This document shows, one piece after another, positions 1 through 9,542 of a DNA stretch of 59,011 nucleotides (positions are counted from its first letter, which is position 1; every line of letters starts with the position of its first letter). The translations under genes were made by a program, and so were the position numbers. This stretch comes from Atlantibacter hermannii (GTDB lineage Bacteria > Pseudomonadota > Gammaproteobacteria > Enterobacterales > Enterobacteriaceae), in assembly GCF_009907385.1 (NCBI RefSeq), contig NZ_JAAATR010000025.1:1-59011 (forward strand). Reading direction: 5' to 3'. The notes beneath the pieces are model-generated. The model was not told the origin of the DNA, made no database searches, and saw only the letters and a program-made list of their open reading frames with translations.

Positions 1-103
1 GGGTGTGATTACTATCACTGAATAAACAGCGACGAATGGATTACAAATAAGCGCATCGTTGTAAATATCAACGCTAATCCATGCTCTTTTTGGGATATAA
101 AAA

Positions 104-1438
104 ATGAATAATACGCTGGATGACATTAAGCCCGCCGAATCCGGTGGGCTGGCGAGTTTTTTTAAATTCAACCAACACGGCACCACGGCGCGTACTGAAA
201 TCATTGCCGGATTTACCACCTTTCTGACCATGGTTTATATCGTGTTTGTTAACCCGCAAATTCTGGGCGCGGCGCAAATGGATACCAAAGTGGTATTCGT
301 GACCACCTGTCTGATTGCCGGGGTCGGCAGTATCGCCATGGGGCTCGTCGCTAACCTTCCGGTGGCGCTGGCACCGGCAATGGGGTTAAACGCTTTCTTT
401 GCCTTTGTGGTTGTGGGCGCCATTGGCGTGAGCTGGCAGGTGGGGATGGGGGCGATATTTTGGGGCGCGGTCGGGCTGTTTTTACTGACCCTGTTTCGCA
501 TCCGCTACTGGATGATTGCCAATATTCCCATCAGTTTACGTATCGGTATTACCAGCGGGATCGGGTTATTCATCGCGATGATGGGATTAAAAAATGCCGG
601 CGTGATTGTCGCTAATAAAGACACCCTGGTCACGATTGGCGATTTAAGTTCTCACGGCGTGTTACTGGGCGTATTAGGTTTTTTTATTATTGCCGTGCTC
701 TCTTCGCGCCAGTTTCACGCTGCGGTATTAGTGTCTATTGTTATAACTTCGCTTTGCGGGCTGTTTTTTGGCGATGTCCATTTTACCGGCATTTATTCCG
801 CGCCGCCCAGCGTAATGAGCGTCATGGGGCAGGTGGATTTATCCGGCGCGTTATCGCTCGATCTGGCGGGGATTATTTTCTCGTTTATGTTAATTAACCT
901 GTTCGATTCCTCAGGAACGTTAATTGGCGTTACCGATAAAGCGGGATTAATCGACCGCGAGGGAAAATTCCCCAATATGAATAAGGCGCTGTACGTCGAT
1001 AGCTTAAGTTCGGTCGCCGGGGCGTTCATCGGTACGTCGTCGGTGACGGCCTATATCGAAAGCACCTCAGGCGTGGCGGTGGGCGGCAGAACCGGTTTGA
1101 CCGCCGTGGTGGTCGGCGCGCTGTTTTTACTGGTGATGTTCTTTTCGCCGCTGGCGGAAATGGTGCCGGGTTACGCCACCGCCGGGGCGCTGATTTTTGT
1201 TGGCGTGTTAATGACAGCAAGCCTGGCGCGGGTCGACTGGAATGACTTCACGGAATCGGTGCCCACCTTTATTACCACGGTGATGATGCCGTTCAGCTTC
1301 TCAATTACCGAAGGGATCGCCCTGGGCTTTATGAGCTATTGCGTGATGAAGGTGTTTACCGGTCGCTGGCGTGAGTTGAATTTATGCGTGGTGGTGGTGG
1401 CGCTGCTGTTTGCGCTTAAGATCGCGTTTATTGATTAA
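104..1438 (+). CDS. adeQ: Adenine permease AdeQ (YicO), NCS2/AzgA family
   Basis: Inner-membrane nucleobase:proton symporter of the AzgA-like NCS2 branch, importing adenine. The 444-residue product has the family length and is hydrophobic throughout, with about 12-14 membrane segments. It keeps the N-terminal HGTTARTE motif, the LAPAMGLNAFFAF motif near residue 90, and the FDSSGTLIGVTDKAG and SVTAYIESTSG blocks that form the substrate site. Residues such as NPQILGAAQMD and the LNLCVVVVALLF end fit E. coli AdeQ (YicO) better than its paralogue AdeP. The ATG at 104 follows a weak GGGATA ribosome site. In E. coli K-12 adeQ lies far from ybiJ, so its place here is a difference in gene order. No riboswitch is visible in the 103 bases upstream. 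Confidence 0.9.
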   Translation: MNNTLDDIKPAESGGLASFFKFNQHGTTARTEIIAGFTTFLTMVYIVFVNPQILGAAQMDTKVVFVTTCLIAGVGSIAMGLVANLPVALAPAMGLNAFFAFVVVGAIGVSWQVGMGAIFWGAVGLFLLTLFRIRYWMIANIPISLRIGITSGIGLFIAMMGLKNAGVIVANKDTLVTIGDLSSHGVLLGVLGFFIIAVLSSRQFHAAVLVSIVITSLCGLFFGDVHFTGIYSAPPSVMSVMGQVDLSGALSLDLAGIIFSFMLINLFDSSGTLIGVTDKAGLIDREGKFPNMNKALYVDSLSSVAGAFIGTSSVTAYIESTSGVAVGGRTGLTAVVVGALFLLVMFFSPLAEMVPGYATAGALIFVGVLMTASLARVDWNDFTESVPTFITTVMMPFSFSITEGIALGFMSYCVMKVFTGRWRELNLCVVVVALLFALKIAFID

Positions 1439-1466
1439 AAAAAAGCCCGTCCAGGGCCGGACGGGC
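1437..1466 (-). terminator. Terminator of ybiJ
   Basis: An 8-bp GC stem (GCCCGTCC at 1445-1452 with GGACGGGC at 1459-1466) is preceded on the plus strand by eight A residues. Read on the minus strand it is a stem followed by a U run, so it terminates ybiJ. It abuts the adeQ stop codon and may also slow plus-strand transcription. Confidence 0.8.
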
Positions 1467-1521
1467 AAACAAGGGTAACAGCAGAGTCTAAATGTGAGGG
1501 TAATGTGTTGGCGAACCTGAA

Positions 1522-1782
1522 TTATTTGTAGAGGGTCGCAGTACCGCTGATTTTATTGTTGGTGTTTGCAGAGGTGATGGCGTAGCTGGTTGCGCCAGCG
1601 GCGGCTGCTTTAGCAGCCAGTTTCGCTTCCAGACCATCCAGCGTGGTTGCACCGTCAGCGGAGACTACGCCGATTTTGTCTAAACCGTGGGTATCAGCCG
1701 GGTTGATGGATTGCGCAGCGAAAGCACCGAAAGATAAAGTTGAAAGAATCAGAGCGGCGGCAGCATATTTAGTGGTTTTCAT
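1522..1782 (-). CDS. ybiJ: Small secreted DUF1471 protein YbiJ
   Basis: An 86-residue exported protein of the YhcN/DUF1471 family of small periplasmic stress or biofilm proteins. A signal peptide (MKTTKYAAAALILSTLSFGAFA, about residues 1-22) precedes a mature part with the family pattern: KIGVVSADGATTLDGLEAKL, then an alanine-rich helix, then SGTATLYK at the C-terminus. The start at 1782 is chosen because it begins the signal peptide; an in-frame start 31 codons upstream would add an unrelated extension. Biochemical role unknown. It sits one gene from another DUF1471 member (mcbA); the ybiI, ybiX and fiu genes that lie between them in E. coli are absent. Confidence 0.88.
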   Translation of the reverse strand: MKTTKYAAAALILSTLSFGAFAAQSINPADTHGLDKIGVVSADGATTLDGLEAKLAAKAAAAGATSYAITSANTNNKISGTATLYK

Positions 1783-2188
1783 CAGGTATTCCTCGTAGGT
1801 TATTCTGTAAATGTGACGTTGTTCCGTCGATGTGATAAGTATCACGGTTTTTTGCGAGAGAGAAAATCTAAACAAATTGACGGCGTCGTTCTAAAAATTT
1901 GAACATTCGATAATCCACTGATTTATAAGCCATATCTCTCAGAGATTTGCTGTTTCATCAACCAGTTCGACCCTCAATCCTCAAGAGGGCATTTATTGCC
2001 AACATCGTTTCAAATATTGGTGCGCTGAATAGCAATCGCTTGCGCGGTTGTATAAAAAAAGCCCGCTGCGTCGCGCGGGCTTCTGAGTAAGGGGTTACCC
2101 TGAAATCTGCAGTACGGGTGGAGATTTCAGGGCTGACTGAACGTCATGGAGAGAAGAAAGCAGCCGACATCGCCGACTGAGTGACGCG
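1783..2188. other. Intergenic region ybiJ-mcbA
   Basis: About 400 bases without a supportable gene. The left part is the upstream region of ybiJ (minus strand, with an AGGAAT-like ribosome site near 1790). The right part holds the mcbA terminator at 2054-2080. No remnant of fiu, ybiX or ybiI can be recognised. Confidence 0.6.
2054..2080 (-). terminator. Terminator of mcbA
   Basis: On the minus strand a GCCCGC/GCGGGC stem (plus-strand 2061-2066 and 2075-2080) is followed by a run of seven U residues. It lies about 110 bases downstream of the mcbA stop codon. Confidence 0.75.
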
Positions 2189-2449
2189 TTATTTGTAGAT
2201 GGTGGCGGTACCAAACATGGTGTTATCACCGCTGGCGGAATTAACGATGTACCCTTTCGCGCCCTCTTCACGCGCTTTTTCGGCCAGTTTGTCTTCCAGA
2301 TCGCTGAGGTCGCGGGCGCCGCTTACCGAAACGGTACCGGCGGGGCGGAGTTGATTTGAGCTACTGTCCAGCATGACAGGCGCAGCGTGCGTCACAAAGG
2401 CGAAAGAAGAAAGGGCAAGGGCGGTAGATAACGCGAGCAATTTTTTCAT
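2189..2449 (-). CDS. mcbA: DUF1471 biofilm-related protein McbA (YbiM)
   Basis: An 86-residue periplasmic DUF1471 protein. A signal peptide ending near THA (residue 22) is followed by QLRPAGTVSVSGA, LSDLEDKLAEKAREEGAKGY and the terminal MFGTATIYK, close to E. coli McbA along its whole length. In E. coli, mcbA is repressed by McbR and its overexpression affects colanic acid and mucoidy, which is of interest given the colanic acid operon in this same window. The start is set by the signal peptide and an AGGATG-like ribosome site. It is a paralogue of the neighbouring ybiJ. Confidence 0.88.
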   Translation of the reverse strand: MKKLLALSTALALSSFAFVTHAAPVMLDSSSNQLRPAGTVSVSGARDLSDLEDKLAEKAREEGAKGYIVNSASGDNTMFGTATIYK

Positions 2450-2827
2450 AATTACATCCTCTGGAGTGTCACAGCGCTGATTTAGTGATTCAGCTTTTTA
2501 AGTGTAGGAGGCTAATTATGTGACACAACGCAAAAAATTGACGGTCTTGTGCTTATTTTTTGAACAACATATCTTGACGAAGCATGACAGTAAAATGAAA
2601 TTTAATTCATTGAATTTATAGATTAATTTTCATTCATCTCGCCATGCCTGGTGAAACGCACCGTAAATGTGCATTTTTTGCTGGCGAACAGGGCATTTTT
2701 TGAACATTGACATGGGGGTTATGCCCCGACTCCACGATTTTCACCACCCTGAGCGGGAAAATAGCATGGTGATATTTACCCTGCGTCAGCGAGCGGGTAT
2801 TGTACGCGCCCACCAGGGAGAAAATCG
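2450..2827. other. Intergenic region between divergent mcbA and rlmF
   Basis: A 378-base, partly AT-rich spacer that must hold the promoters of mcbA (minus) and rlmF (plus). Around 2590-2635 there is a cluster of interleaved inverted repeats of the ATGAA/TTCAT type, a possible repressor site, but I cannot assign a regulator. A GGGAG ribosome site precedes the rlmF ATG. Confidence 0.5.
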
Positions 2828-3757
2828 ATGACTACCAAACCCGGCCTGCACCCGCGCAACCGCCACCAAAACCGCTATGACTTTACCGCTCTGCAACAGG
2901 CCAGCCCTGAACTGACGGCGTTTGTGCGCCGCTCGCCTGCCGGGGAGCCGACAATCGATTTTGCCGATCCGCTGGCGGTTAAAGCCCTTAACCGGGCGCT
3001 GTTGGCCCACCATTACCAGGTCAAAAACTGGGATATTCCGGACGGTTTTCTTTGCCCGCCGGTGCCGGGGCGCGCCGATTATATCCATCACCTGGCCGAC
3101 CTGCTGGCGCAAAGCAATGAGGGTCAGATCCCGCGTAACGCCACAGTGCTGGATATCGGCGTCGGCGCGAACTGTATTTATCCGCTGATTGGTCACCATG
3201 AATACGGCTGGCGTTTTACCGGCAGCGAAGTGAATGACGAGGCGTTAAAAAGCGCCAATGCGATTATTCTTGCCAACCCGGGGCTCAATAAAGCGATTCG
3301 CCTGCGCCGTCAGAAAACGCCCGGGGCGATCCTCAACGGCATCATTCATAAGAATGAGTTTTACGACGCCACACTCTGCAATCCGCCGTTTCATGATTCC
3401 CAGGCCGCCGCCGCCGCCAGCAGCGAGCGCAAACGCCGCAACCTGGGGCTGAATGACAACGCGCAGCTCAACTTTGGCGGGCAGCAGCAGGAGCTGTGGT
3501 GCGAGGGCGGGGAAGTGGCGTTTATCACCACGCTGATTGAGGAAAGCAAAGCCTTTGCCCGCCAGGTAATGTGGTTTACCACGCTGGTCTCGAAAGGGGA
3601 CAATCTACCGGGGCTGTATCGCGTGCTGCAACAGGCGGGCGTCGAAAAAGTGGTGAAGGTGGAAATGGCGCAGGGCCAGAAGCAGAGCCGCTTTATCGCC
3701 TGGACTTTCCACAACGATGCCCAACGCTCCCGCCGGGCATCGTCCGCTGCTCGCTGA
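2828..3757 (+). CDS. rlmF: 23S rRNA m6A1618 methyltransferase RlmF
   Basis: Cytoplasmic SAM-dependent methyltransferase that N6-methylates A1618 of 23S rRNA. The 309-residue length matches E. coli RlmF (308). The SAM-binding loop DIGVGAN is at residues 109-115 and the catalytic NPPF motif of N6-adenine methyltransferases at 185-188. The N-terminal part ([12 protein letters not shown]) is typical of the family. The last codons (SRRASSAAR) differ from E. coli. The stop codon directly abuts the stop of the convergent ybiO with no bases between, so there is no room for a dedicated terminator. Confidence 0.95.
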   Translation: MTTKPGLHPRNRHQNRYDFTALQQASPELTAFVRRSPAGEPTIDFADPLAVKALNRALLAHHYQVKNWDIPDGFLCPPVPGRADYIHHLADLLAQSNEGQIPRNATVLDIGVGANCIYPLIGHHEYGWRFTGSEVNDEALKSANAIILANPGLNKAIRLRRQKTPGAILNGIIHKNEFYDATLCNPPFHDSQAAAAASSERKRRNLGLNDNAQLNFGGQQQELWCEGGEVAFITTLIEESKAFARQVMWFTTLVSKGDNLPGLYRVLQQAGVEKVVKVEMAQGQKQSRFIAWTFHNDAQRSRRASSAAR

Positions 3758-6016
3758 TTACACCGTAGGGTTGGCAGGCGGCAATGCGCTGCCTGCCGCC
3801 GCCTCGCTGTTAATCATCGCCGCATCCGGCCCCGGCTGCATCACCTGGACGGTTTGCACCGGTGGCCGGATCCCTGCTTTATCAAAGTGCTTTTTCACCA
3901 TACTGTCGAGCGCAAACCGCACCGTCCACTGCTTCAGCGGTTGAGTGGTGAAGGTGACGCGAATAGTAAAGGCGGTATTGGTCAGGCCGACGATTCCGGC
4001 AAACGACGGCTGACCTATTACCAGCGGACGAATATCGTCGTTTTGCAGGACCTCATCCACCGCATCGCGCAGAGCACGGTTAGCCTTATCCGCATCCTCG
4101 CCACGATCGACATCATAGTTAGCGACAAACGAACCAATTCCACGCACAAAGTTAGCGAAGGTGGTAATCGATGACCACGGGATAATATGGTACGCGCCGG
4201 TATCCTGGCGCACGCCAACCGAGCGAATCGACATCCGTTCCACCGTGCCGGTAATCGGCCCGATGGTCACTAAATCGCCGGTATTCATCCCGTTCTCAAA
4301 CTGGATAAAGATCCCGGTGATAATATCCTTGACCAGCGTTTGCGAACCGAATGACACCGCCAGCCCCAGCGCGCCCGCGCCCGCCAATAGCGGGGCAATG
4401 TTCACGCCGATTTCCGACAGCACAATCATAATGGTGATGGTACTGATCACCACCGCCAGAGCGTTACGGAACAGCGTCAGCAAGGTGCGGGTACGGGCGC
4501 TGGGCATGGGGCGGCCATGAATATCCGAAGACAGGCGGTTTTCGATCAGGCTGGCCAGAAGGGTCCAGCCAACGGCGGAGAAGAACAGGATCAGCAAAAT
4601 GCGGATCAGAATATCCACGGTTTTTTCGCCCGGCCCCTGGGTCAGCCATTGCCACATGTCAAACAGCCCCCAGGCGTTGAGCAGCAACAGCATTGCCACA
4701 ACCACCGTCAGGATCCGCGCCAGTTTCAGTGAAGCGGAAAGCCAGCCGTTGATGCGTTTTTGCAGTTCCGGATAATTACGCTGCACCTCGGGTGAAAGCG
4801 TGATGCGTTTAGCGATCCAGCGCGACAGCATCCCGGAAACAAACGCCGCCACGCTGATGATCGCCAGGCTTTTTAGCGTCGCGCTCATCATGAACTTCAG
4901 ACTGTTGCCCGGATCGAACAGGGAGAAAAACATCAGCACAATAAAGTAGGCGCTGGCGATCCAGTGCCATACCAGCGCGAAGGCGCGGATAAACAGGCTA
5001 AAAAACGCCAGCGAGCGGTTGGCAAGATGAATTAAATCCTCCTGGATCCGACGCTTATTTTTGAAAATCAGCACCAGCGCCCAGACGGTGATGGTGAGCA
5101 TGATCGCCACGTTAGCCAGCGCCCCCGCCTGGACGTTGATCTGGTTCGAGATAATCGGCACGGCGACAAGCAGACCGTAGCCAATCAGGCTGCTCAGCGC
5201 GCTGAGCCGCAAGCTCCAGTAGCGGGCGCTCTCATCGTTAATATTGAAGGGGCGCAACTGAGGAAAGCGTGGGCAGAAAATCAGTCGCAGGATGGCCTTA
5301 AAGAATTCAATCAGCGCGAAGGCATTAAGAAACAAGCCCTGCTGACGCGCGATGGTGCGGTTGCCCGCGTTCATCATATCGCTAAGAATTTGCCCGACGA
5401 ACAGGGTGAGCGACAGCAGCGCCAGGTCGATAATAAAGGCACCGATAATCATCAGCGGCAGATGGAACCAACTGCTGCGGTCGTGATTTCTGCGCCGCCC
5501 CCACGCGCCCATTTTGCGGTACAGCGGGCTCGCAGCCATCCTTACCAGCCAGTAAAACGCGAATACCGCCATCGCCAGCCCGATAAAGTGGGTAAAAGCG
5601 TTAATAAACGTTTGCTGATTGAAGGCCTTGTGCGGCGCGCTGGTGATATTGCGATGCAGCTGGGCGAAACGCGACGCCAGTTCGCCGCCGTAATGGCGGG
5701 TGATGTCGGTGACATTTTCCAGAACGGTTTTTTCTTCTTCAATCGGCGGCGGGGTCAGTGTGGGAACGGGCTCCGGCGGCGGCGTGGCGGCAACCTGCCG
5801 CAGCTGGTCGATAAGCTCGGCGCGCGACTGTTCATTATCCAGCACATCGGCCAGCGCACCGTAGGCGGCTTTTTTCTCTGCCAGATCGGGTTCGGGAGGC
5901 GGCGTGTCGGTTTTATTTTCCGTGGTTGCCGCCGCACCCACCGCGGCAGCGGGCAGCGAAACGGCCTGCAATGGGGCGCATACCAACATCAGCATCAGCA
6001 AAAGAATTCGCGACAC
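3758..6016 (-). CDS. ybiO: Mechanosensitive channel of miniconductance YbiO (MscS family)
   Basis: Large MscS-family inner-membrane channel that opens under membrane tension to protect against osmotic downshock. I place the start at the GTG at 6016 (752 residues): it follows GGAGG at ideal spacing and begins a signal-peptide-like sequence (VSRILLLMLMLVCAPLQA) as in E. coli YbiO (741 residues). An upstream ATG at 6046 would add ten unrelated residues. After a Pro/Glu-rich periplasmic part (residues 30-110) there are about ten membrane segments, then the MscS pore and beta domain with LLAGAGALGLAVSFGSQ and the FQFENGMNTGDLVTIG-type region. The C-terminal 50 residues are Pro/Ala-rich. Convergent with rlmF. 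Confidence 0.93.
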   Translation of the reverse strand: MSRILLLMLMLVCAPLQAVSLPAAAVGAAATTENKTDTPPPEPDLAEKKAAYGALADVLDNEQSRAELIDQLRQVAATPPPEPVPTLTPPPIEEEKTVLENVTDITRHYGGELASRFAQLHRNITSAPHKAFNQQTFINAFTHFIGLAMAVFAFYWLVRMAASPLYRKMGAWGRRRNHDRSSWFHLPLMIIGAFIIDLALLSLTLFVGQILSDMMNAGNRTIARQQGLFLNAFALIEFFKAILRLIFCPRFPQLRPFNINDESARYWSLRLSALSSLIGYGLLVAVPIISNQINVQAGALANVAIMLTITVWALVLIFKNKRRIQEDLIHLANRSLAFFSLFIRAFALVWHWIASAYFIVLMFFSLFDPGNSLKFMMSATLKSLAIISVAAFVSGMLSRWIAKRITLSPEVQRNYPELQKRINGWLSASLKLARILTVVVAMLLLLNAWGLFDMWQWLTQGPGEKTVDILIRILLILFFSAVGWTLLASLIENRLSSDIHGRPMPSARTRTLLTLFRNALAVVISTITIMIVLSEIGVNIAPLLAGAGALGLAVSFGSQTLVKDIITGIFIQFENGMNTGDLVTIGPITGTVERMSIRSVGVRQDTGAYHIIPWSSITTFANFVRGIGSFVANYDVDRGEDADKANRALRDAVDEVLQNDDIRPLVIGQPSFAGIVGLTNTAFTIRVTFTTQPLKQWTVRFALDSMVKKHFDKAGIRPPVQTVQVMQPGPDAAMINSEAAAGSALPPANPTV

Positions 6017-6106
6017 AGGCTCCTCCGGATTGAGAAAGTGACACAAAAAACCTAAGTATAGTTTCCGGTGCGGGCCTGGCGGGAAATGGGGATTAATCCG
6101 GGGGCA

Positions 6107-6134
6107 ATAAAAAACCCCCTCGTATGAGGGGGTT
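6107..6134 (-). terminator. Terminator of glnHPQ
   Basis: A perfect 9-bp stem, AACCCCCTC (6113-6121) with GAGGGGGTT (6126-6134) and a GTAT loop, followed on the minus strand by a U run. It lies four bases after the glnQ stop codon. Confidence 0.9.
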
Positions 6135-6138
6135 AGTA

Positions 6139-6861
6139 TCAGGAGACGTGCTGCAAAAATTCCTGCAAACGTTGGCTGGGTGGGTTCTCGATCAGCGTTT
6201 GCGGATTGCCGTCTTCAGCAATCCGGCCTTTATCGATAAAGATCAGCCGCGACGCCACTTTTTCGGCGAAGCCGATTTCGTGGGTCACGATCACCATCGT
6301 CATGCCTTCTTCCGCCAGATCCTGCATTACTTTTAAGACTTCGTGGCGCAGTTCGGGGTCGAGCGCTGAGGTCGGCTCATCAAACAGCATCATTTTCGGC
6401 TTGACTGCCAGCGCGCGGGCAATGGCTACACGCTGCTGCTGGCCGCCAGACAGCTCAGAAGGATAGTGATGGGCGCGTTCCGCCAGCCCCACTTTCGCCA
6501 GCAGCGACTGAGCCAGTTTTTCCGCTTCCGCTTTCGACGCGCCCCGCACCCGCAGCGGGCCGAACATCACGTTCTCAAGGGCCGTGAGGTGAGGGAACAG
6601 ATAAAACTGCTGGAACACCATGCCCGCTTCCTGGCGGATCAGGCGCTCATCGACTTTCGGGTCGTTGACCTTCAGCCCGTCGACAATCAAATCGCCGCTG
6701 GTGATCTCTTCCAGTTTGTTAATGCAGCGCAGCAGCGTGGATTTCCCGGAGCCGGACGGCCCGATAATCACCACCACTTCGCCCTGGGTAATGTTCAAAT
6801 CGATATTGTGCAGCACCTGGGTTGCGCCAAAGTGCTTGGAAACGTTTTTAAATTCAATCAC
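6139..6861 (-). CDS. glnQ: Glutamine ABC transporter ATPase GlnQ
   Basis: ATP-binding subunit of the high-affinity glutamine importer GlnHPQ, at the cytoplasmic face of the inner membrane. The 240 residues match the family length exactly. Visible motifs are Walker [10 protein letters not shown] (about 35-43), the Q loop QQFYLFPH, the ABC signature LSGGQQQR, Walker [14 protein letters not shown], and the switch histidine in VTHEIGFAE. The start codon overlaps the glnP stop by four bases (ATGA), indicating translational coupling. Third gene of the glnH-glnP-glnQ operon. Confidence 0.97.
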   Translation of the reverse strand: MIEFKNVSKHFGATQVLHNIDLNITQGEVVVIIGPSGSGKSTLLRCINKLEEITSGDLIVDGLKVNDPKVDERLIRQEAGMVFQQFYLFPHLTALENVMFGPLRVRGASKAEAEKLAQSLLAKVGLAERAHHYPSELSGGQQQRVAIARALAVKPKMMLFDEPTSALDPELRHEVLKVMQDLAEEGMTMVIVTHEIGFAEKVASRLIFIDKGRIAEDGNPQTLIENPPSQRLQEFLQHVS

Positions 6862-7517
6862 AGGATTTTCATCCTTCTTTCAAGACGACGCAGTACGAAA
6901 CTCAACACGAGGGTGATGATCAGATAAAACACCGCAACGGCGCTCCAGATTTCCAGCGCGCGGAAGTTGCCGGCGATGATTTCCTGGCCCTGGCGGGTTA
7001 ATTCGGCGACGCCGATAACAATAAACAGCGAGGTATCTTTGATGCTGATAATCCACTGGTTGCCGAGCGGCGGCAGCATACGGCGCAGCGCCAGCGGTAA
7101 AATCACGTGGCGAATGGTTTCGCGACGCGACAGCCCCAGCGCCAGGCCTGCTTCCTTGAATCCTTTATGGATAGACAGCACCGCGCCGCGGGTGATTTCG
7201 GCGATATAGGCGCCGGAGTTGATCATGATGGTCACCACCGACGCGCTGAACGGGTCGATGCGCAGGTCGGTAAACGCCATGGGCAGGGCGAAGTAGATAA
7301 ACATCACCTGCACCACAATCGGCGTGCCGCGAATCACTTCGATAAATACCAGGGCGATGTGGTTGGCGATCCAGCCGCCGTACGTGCGGGCAAAGCCTGC
7401 AACCAGGCCGATAATCAGGCCGCCGACCAGACCGAGGATCGAAATCCACAAGGTCATTTTGGCGCCTTCAATCAGGAGGGGAATGGCGGGCCAGATGGCG
7501 CTCCAGTCAAACTGCAT
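6858..7517 (-). CDS. glnP: Glutamine ABC transporter permease GlnP
   Basis: Membrane permease subunit of the glutamine importer, forming a homodimer. It has 219 residues with about five membrane segments, preceded by the typical [21 protein letters not shown]-terminus. The cytoplasmic coupling loop [20 protein letters not shown] (about residues 142-161) is the EAA motif that contacts GlnQ. It is separated from glnH by 100 bases holding two hairpins and overlaps glnQ by four bases. Confidence 0.96.
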   Translation of the reverse strand: MQFDWSAIWPAIPLLIEGAKMTLWISILGLVGGLIIGLVAGFARTYGGWIANHIALVFIEVIRGTPIVVQVMFIYFALPMAFTDLRIDPFSASVVTIMINSGAYIAEITRGAVLSIHKGFKEAGLALGLSRRETIRHVILPLALRRMLPPLGNQWIISIKDTSLFIVIGVAELTRQGQEIIAGNFRALEIWSAVAVFYLIITLVLSFVLRRLERRMKIL

Positions 7518-7550
7518 GATGATATCCTGTTGTACCGTGGTTCAAAATGA

Positions 7551-7596
7551 GAGGGGCGAATGGCCGCCCCTCAGAGTCGCGCCGACGGTTCGGCGC
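7551..7596 (-). repeat. Two consecutive hairpins between glnH and glnP
   Basis: Two perfect stem-loops lie back to back in the glnH-glnP spacer: GAGGGGCG (7551-7558) with CGCCCCTC (7565-7572), and GCGCCGA (7579-7585) with TCGGCGC (7590-7596). On the minus strand the second-transcribed hairpin is followed only by UCAUUUUG, so it is at most a partial terminator. Such structures usually protect the upstream cistron from 3' exonucleases and would raise GlnH above GlnP and GlnQ. Confidence 0.7.
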
Positions 7597-7617
7597 TGTT
7601 ATTCAGTCTGCGTATTA

Positions 7618-8436
<819 letters not shown>

Positions 8437-8506
8437 TTACAACCTGCTGATTTAAATGGAGTTGAAAAAGGCGGCTTGCACACGTTACGGAGCAATTTGC
8501 CCTTAA

Positions 8507-8535
8507 TGCACCATTTTGGTGCTCCAAATTGGTGC
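8507..8535 (-). promoter_or_regulatory. NtrC (NRI) binding sites upstream of glnH
   Basis: TGCACCATTTTGGTGC at 8507-8522 is an essentially perfect NtrC palindrome. It overlaps by two bases a second, weaker match, GCTCCAAATTGGTGC at 8521-8535. The pair is 75-115 bases upstream of the predicted sigma-54 promoter, the usual enhancer arrangement for activation by phosphorylated NtrC during nitrogen limitation. Confidence 0.8.
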
Positions 8536-8691
8536 GGTCACAGGATGTCAGGTTGAGACGCCCTATTAAGCGGTCAAAATGGCCAGAAAACAATCTTTCA
8601 TTAACGATTGTGTGAGGGGATTATTACAAAAAAATAACGTTTCGCCTCAGGGGAAGGGAAGGGAAGTAAAAGGGATGCTCCAAAAGAGTGC

Positions 8692-8716
8692 AAAACCCCC
8701 TCGCGAGGGAGGGGGT
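8692..8716 (-). terminator. Terminator of dps
   Basis: On the minus strand a CCCCCTC/GAGGGGG stem (plus-strand 8709-8715 and 8696-8702) is followed by UUUU, 22 bases after the dps stop codon. The rest of the glnH-dps spacer (8365-8737) holds the glnH control sites described separately; no other gene is visible. Confidence 0.8.
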
Positions 8717-8737
8717 GAAATAAGAAAAACGTCTGGC

Positions 8738-9241
8738 TTATTCGATGTTGGATTCAATGAACCACAGGAATTTATCCAGGTCGCGGGAGGCGGCAGTAAA
8801 GATATCTGCGGTATCTTCGTCTTTCGCTTCTTCGATGGCTTTACGCACATCGTTAGCGACCACGGCGTAACGGTCGGCCAGCTCTTTCAGGTGATCCTGT
8901 ACGCTGTGGATGTCCAGCGGATAGCTTTTCAGGGCCGTTTTGCTGTTGATAACCTGGGTGGTGCCCAGCGCAACGCCGCCGAGTTGGACAGCACGTTCTG
9001 CAATGGTATCAAGGTGATCGGTAAGCGCTGTGCGGAAGCCATCAAGCATTTCATGAACGCCGATAAAGTTTGCGCCGCGCATGTTCCAGTGTGCCTGTTT
9101 GGTGATCAAAGACAGGTCGATGAACTGGACTAACTGGCGGTTCAGCAACTCAATAGTCGCTTTCTTATCGCTATCTGCCACATCGTTGCGGGTATATAGC
9201 AGATTAGAAGTTTTTGTTTTAACCAATTTAGCGGTACTCAT
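8738..9241 (-). CDS. dps: DNA-binding ferritin-like protein Dps
   Basis: Dodecameric mini-ferritin that oxidises and stores iron with hydrogen peroxide and compacts DNA in stationary phase. The 167 residues match E. coli Dps. The lysine-bearing N-terminal tail ([15 protein letters not shown]) that binds DNA is intact, and the inter-subunit ferroxidase ligands are in register: H51, H63, D67, D78 and E82. A stationary-phase type -10 element lies 49-55 bases upstream of the start codon. Confidence 0.97.
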   Translation of the reverse strand: MSTAKLVKTKTSNLLYTRNDVADSDKKATIELLNRQLVQFIDLSLITKQAHWNMRGANFIGVHEMLDGFRTALTDHLDTIAERAVQLGGVALGTTQVINSKTALKSYPLDIHSVQDHLKELADRYAVVANDVRKAIEEAKDEDTADIFTAASRDLDKFLWFIESNIE

Positions 9242-9289
9242 AATCTCATATCCTCTTGATGTTATGTCCCAATTGAATTACCGGGAATA

Positions 9290-9296
9290 AGTATAG
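9290..9296 (-). promoter_or_regulatory. dps promoter, extended -10 of sigma-S type
   Basis: On the minus strand the sequence reads TGCTATACTTA, giving a CTATACT -10 hexamer region preceded by TGC, matching the known sigma-S/sigma-70 promoter of E. coli dps. Transcription would begin near 9283, leaving a leader of about 40 bases. A clear OxyR site could not be assigned by eye. Confidence 0.65.
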
Positions 9297-9489
9297 CACC
9301 GGGTTTTAAGTCTGCTGTTTTGAATATACCTATCGGTTAAATAGCGAGAGACGCGTTGCGCAGCATTATTGCAATAAAATCAATCTTTTATGTTTGTGGG
9401 GGCAATTTTCAAATTAGACGTAAATAACTATGTAGTCGCCGGGTAATTATTCTCAATCGCAACCAGAACGGCGGGAGCAATAATCCTCA

Positions 9490-9537
9490 CAAAAAACTAA
9501 GATTATTCCGCAACCTGTTTTAACGATGCGGAATAAT
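9490..9537 (-). terminator. Probable terminator of rhtA
   Basis: On the minus strand ATTATTCCGC (9537-9528) pairs with GCGGAATAAT (9511-9502) across a 16-base loop and is followed, after a few bases, by UUUUUU. The long loop makes it a weaker call. The rest of the 9242-9542 spacer is AT-rich and holds only the dps promoter region. Confidence 0.5.
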
Positions 9538-9542
9538 AGCCC

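Noticed and set aside
5390-6055. A 221-codon plus-strand frame opposite the start of ybiO
   Set aside because: Arg/Gln-rich, low-complexity antisense shadow of ybiO with no ribosome site or family pattern.
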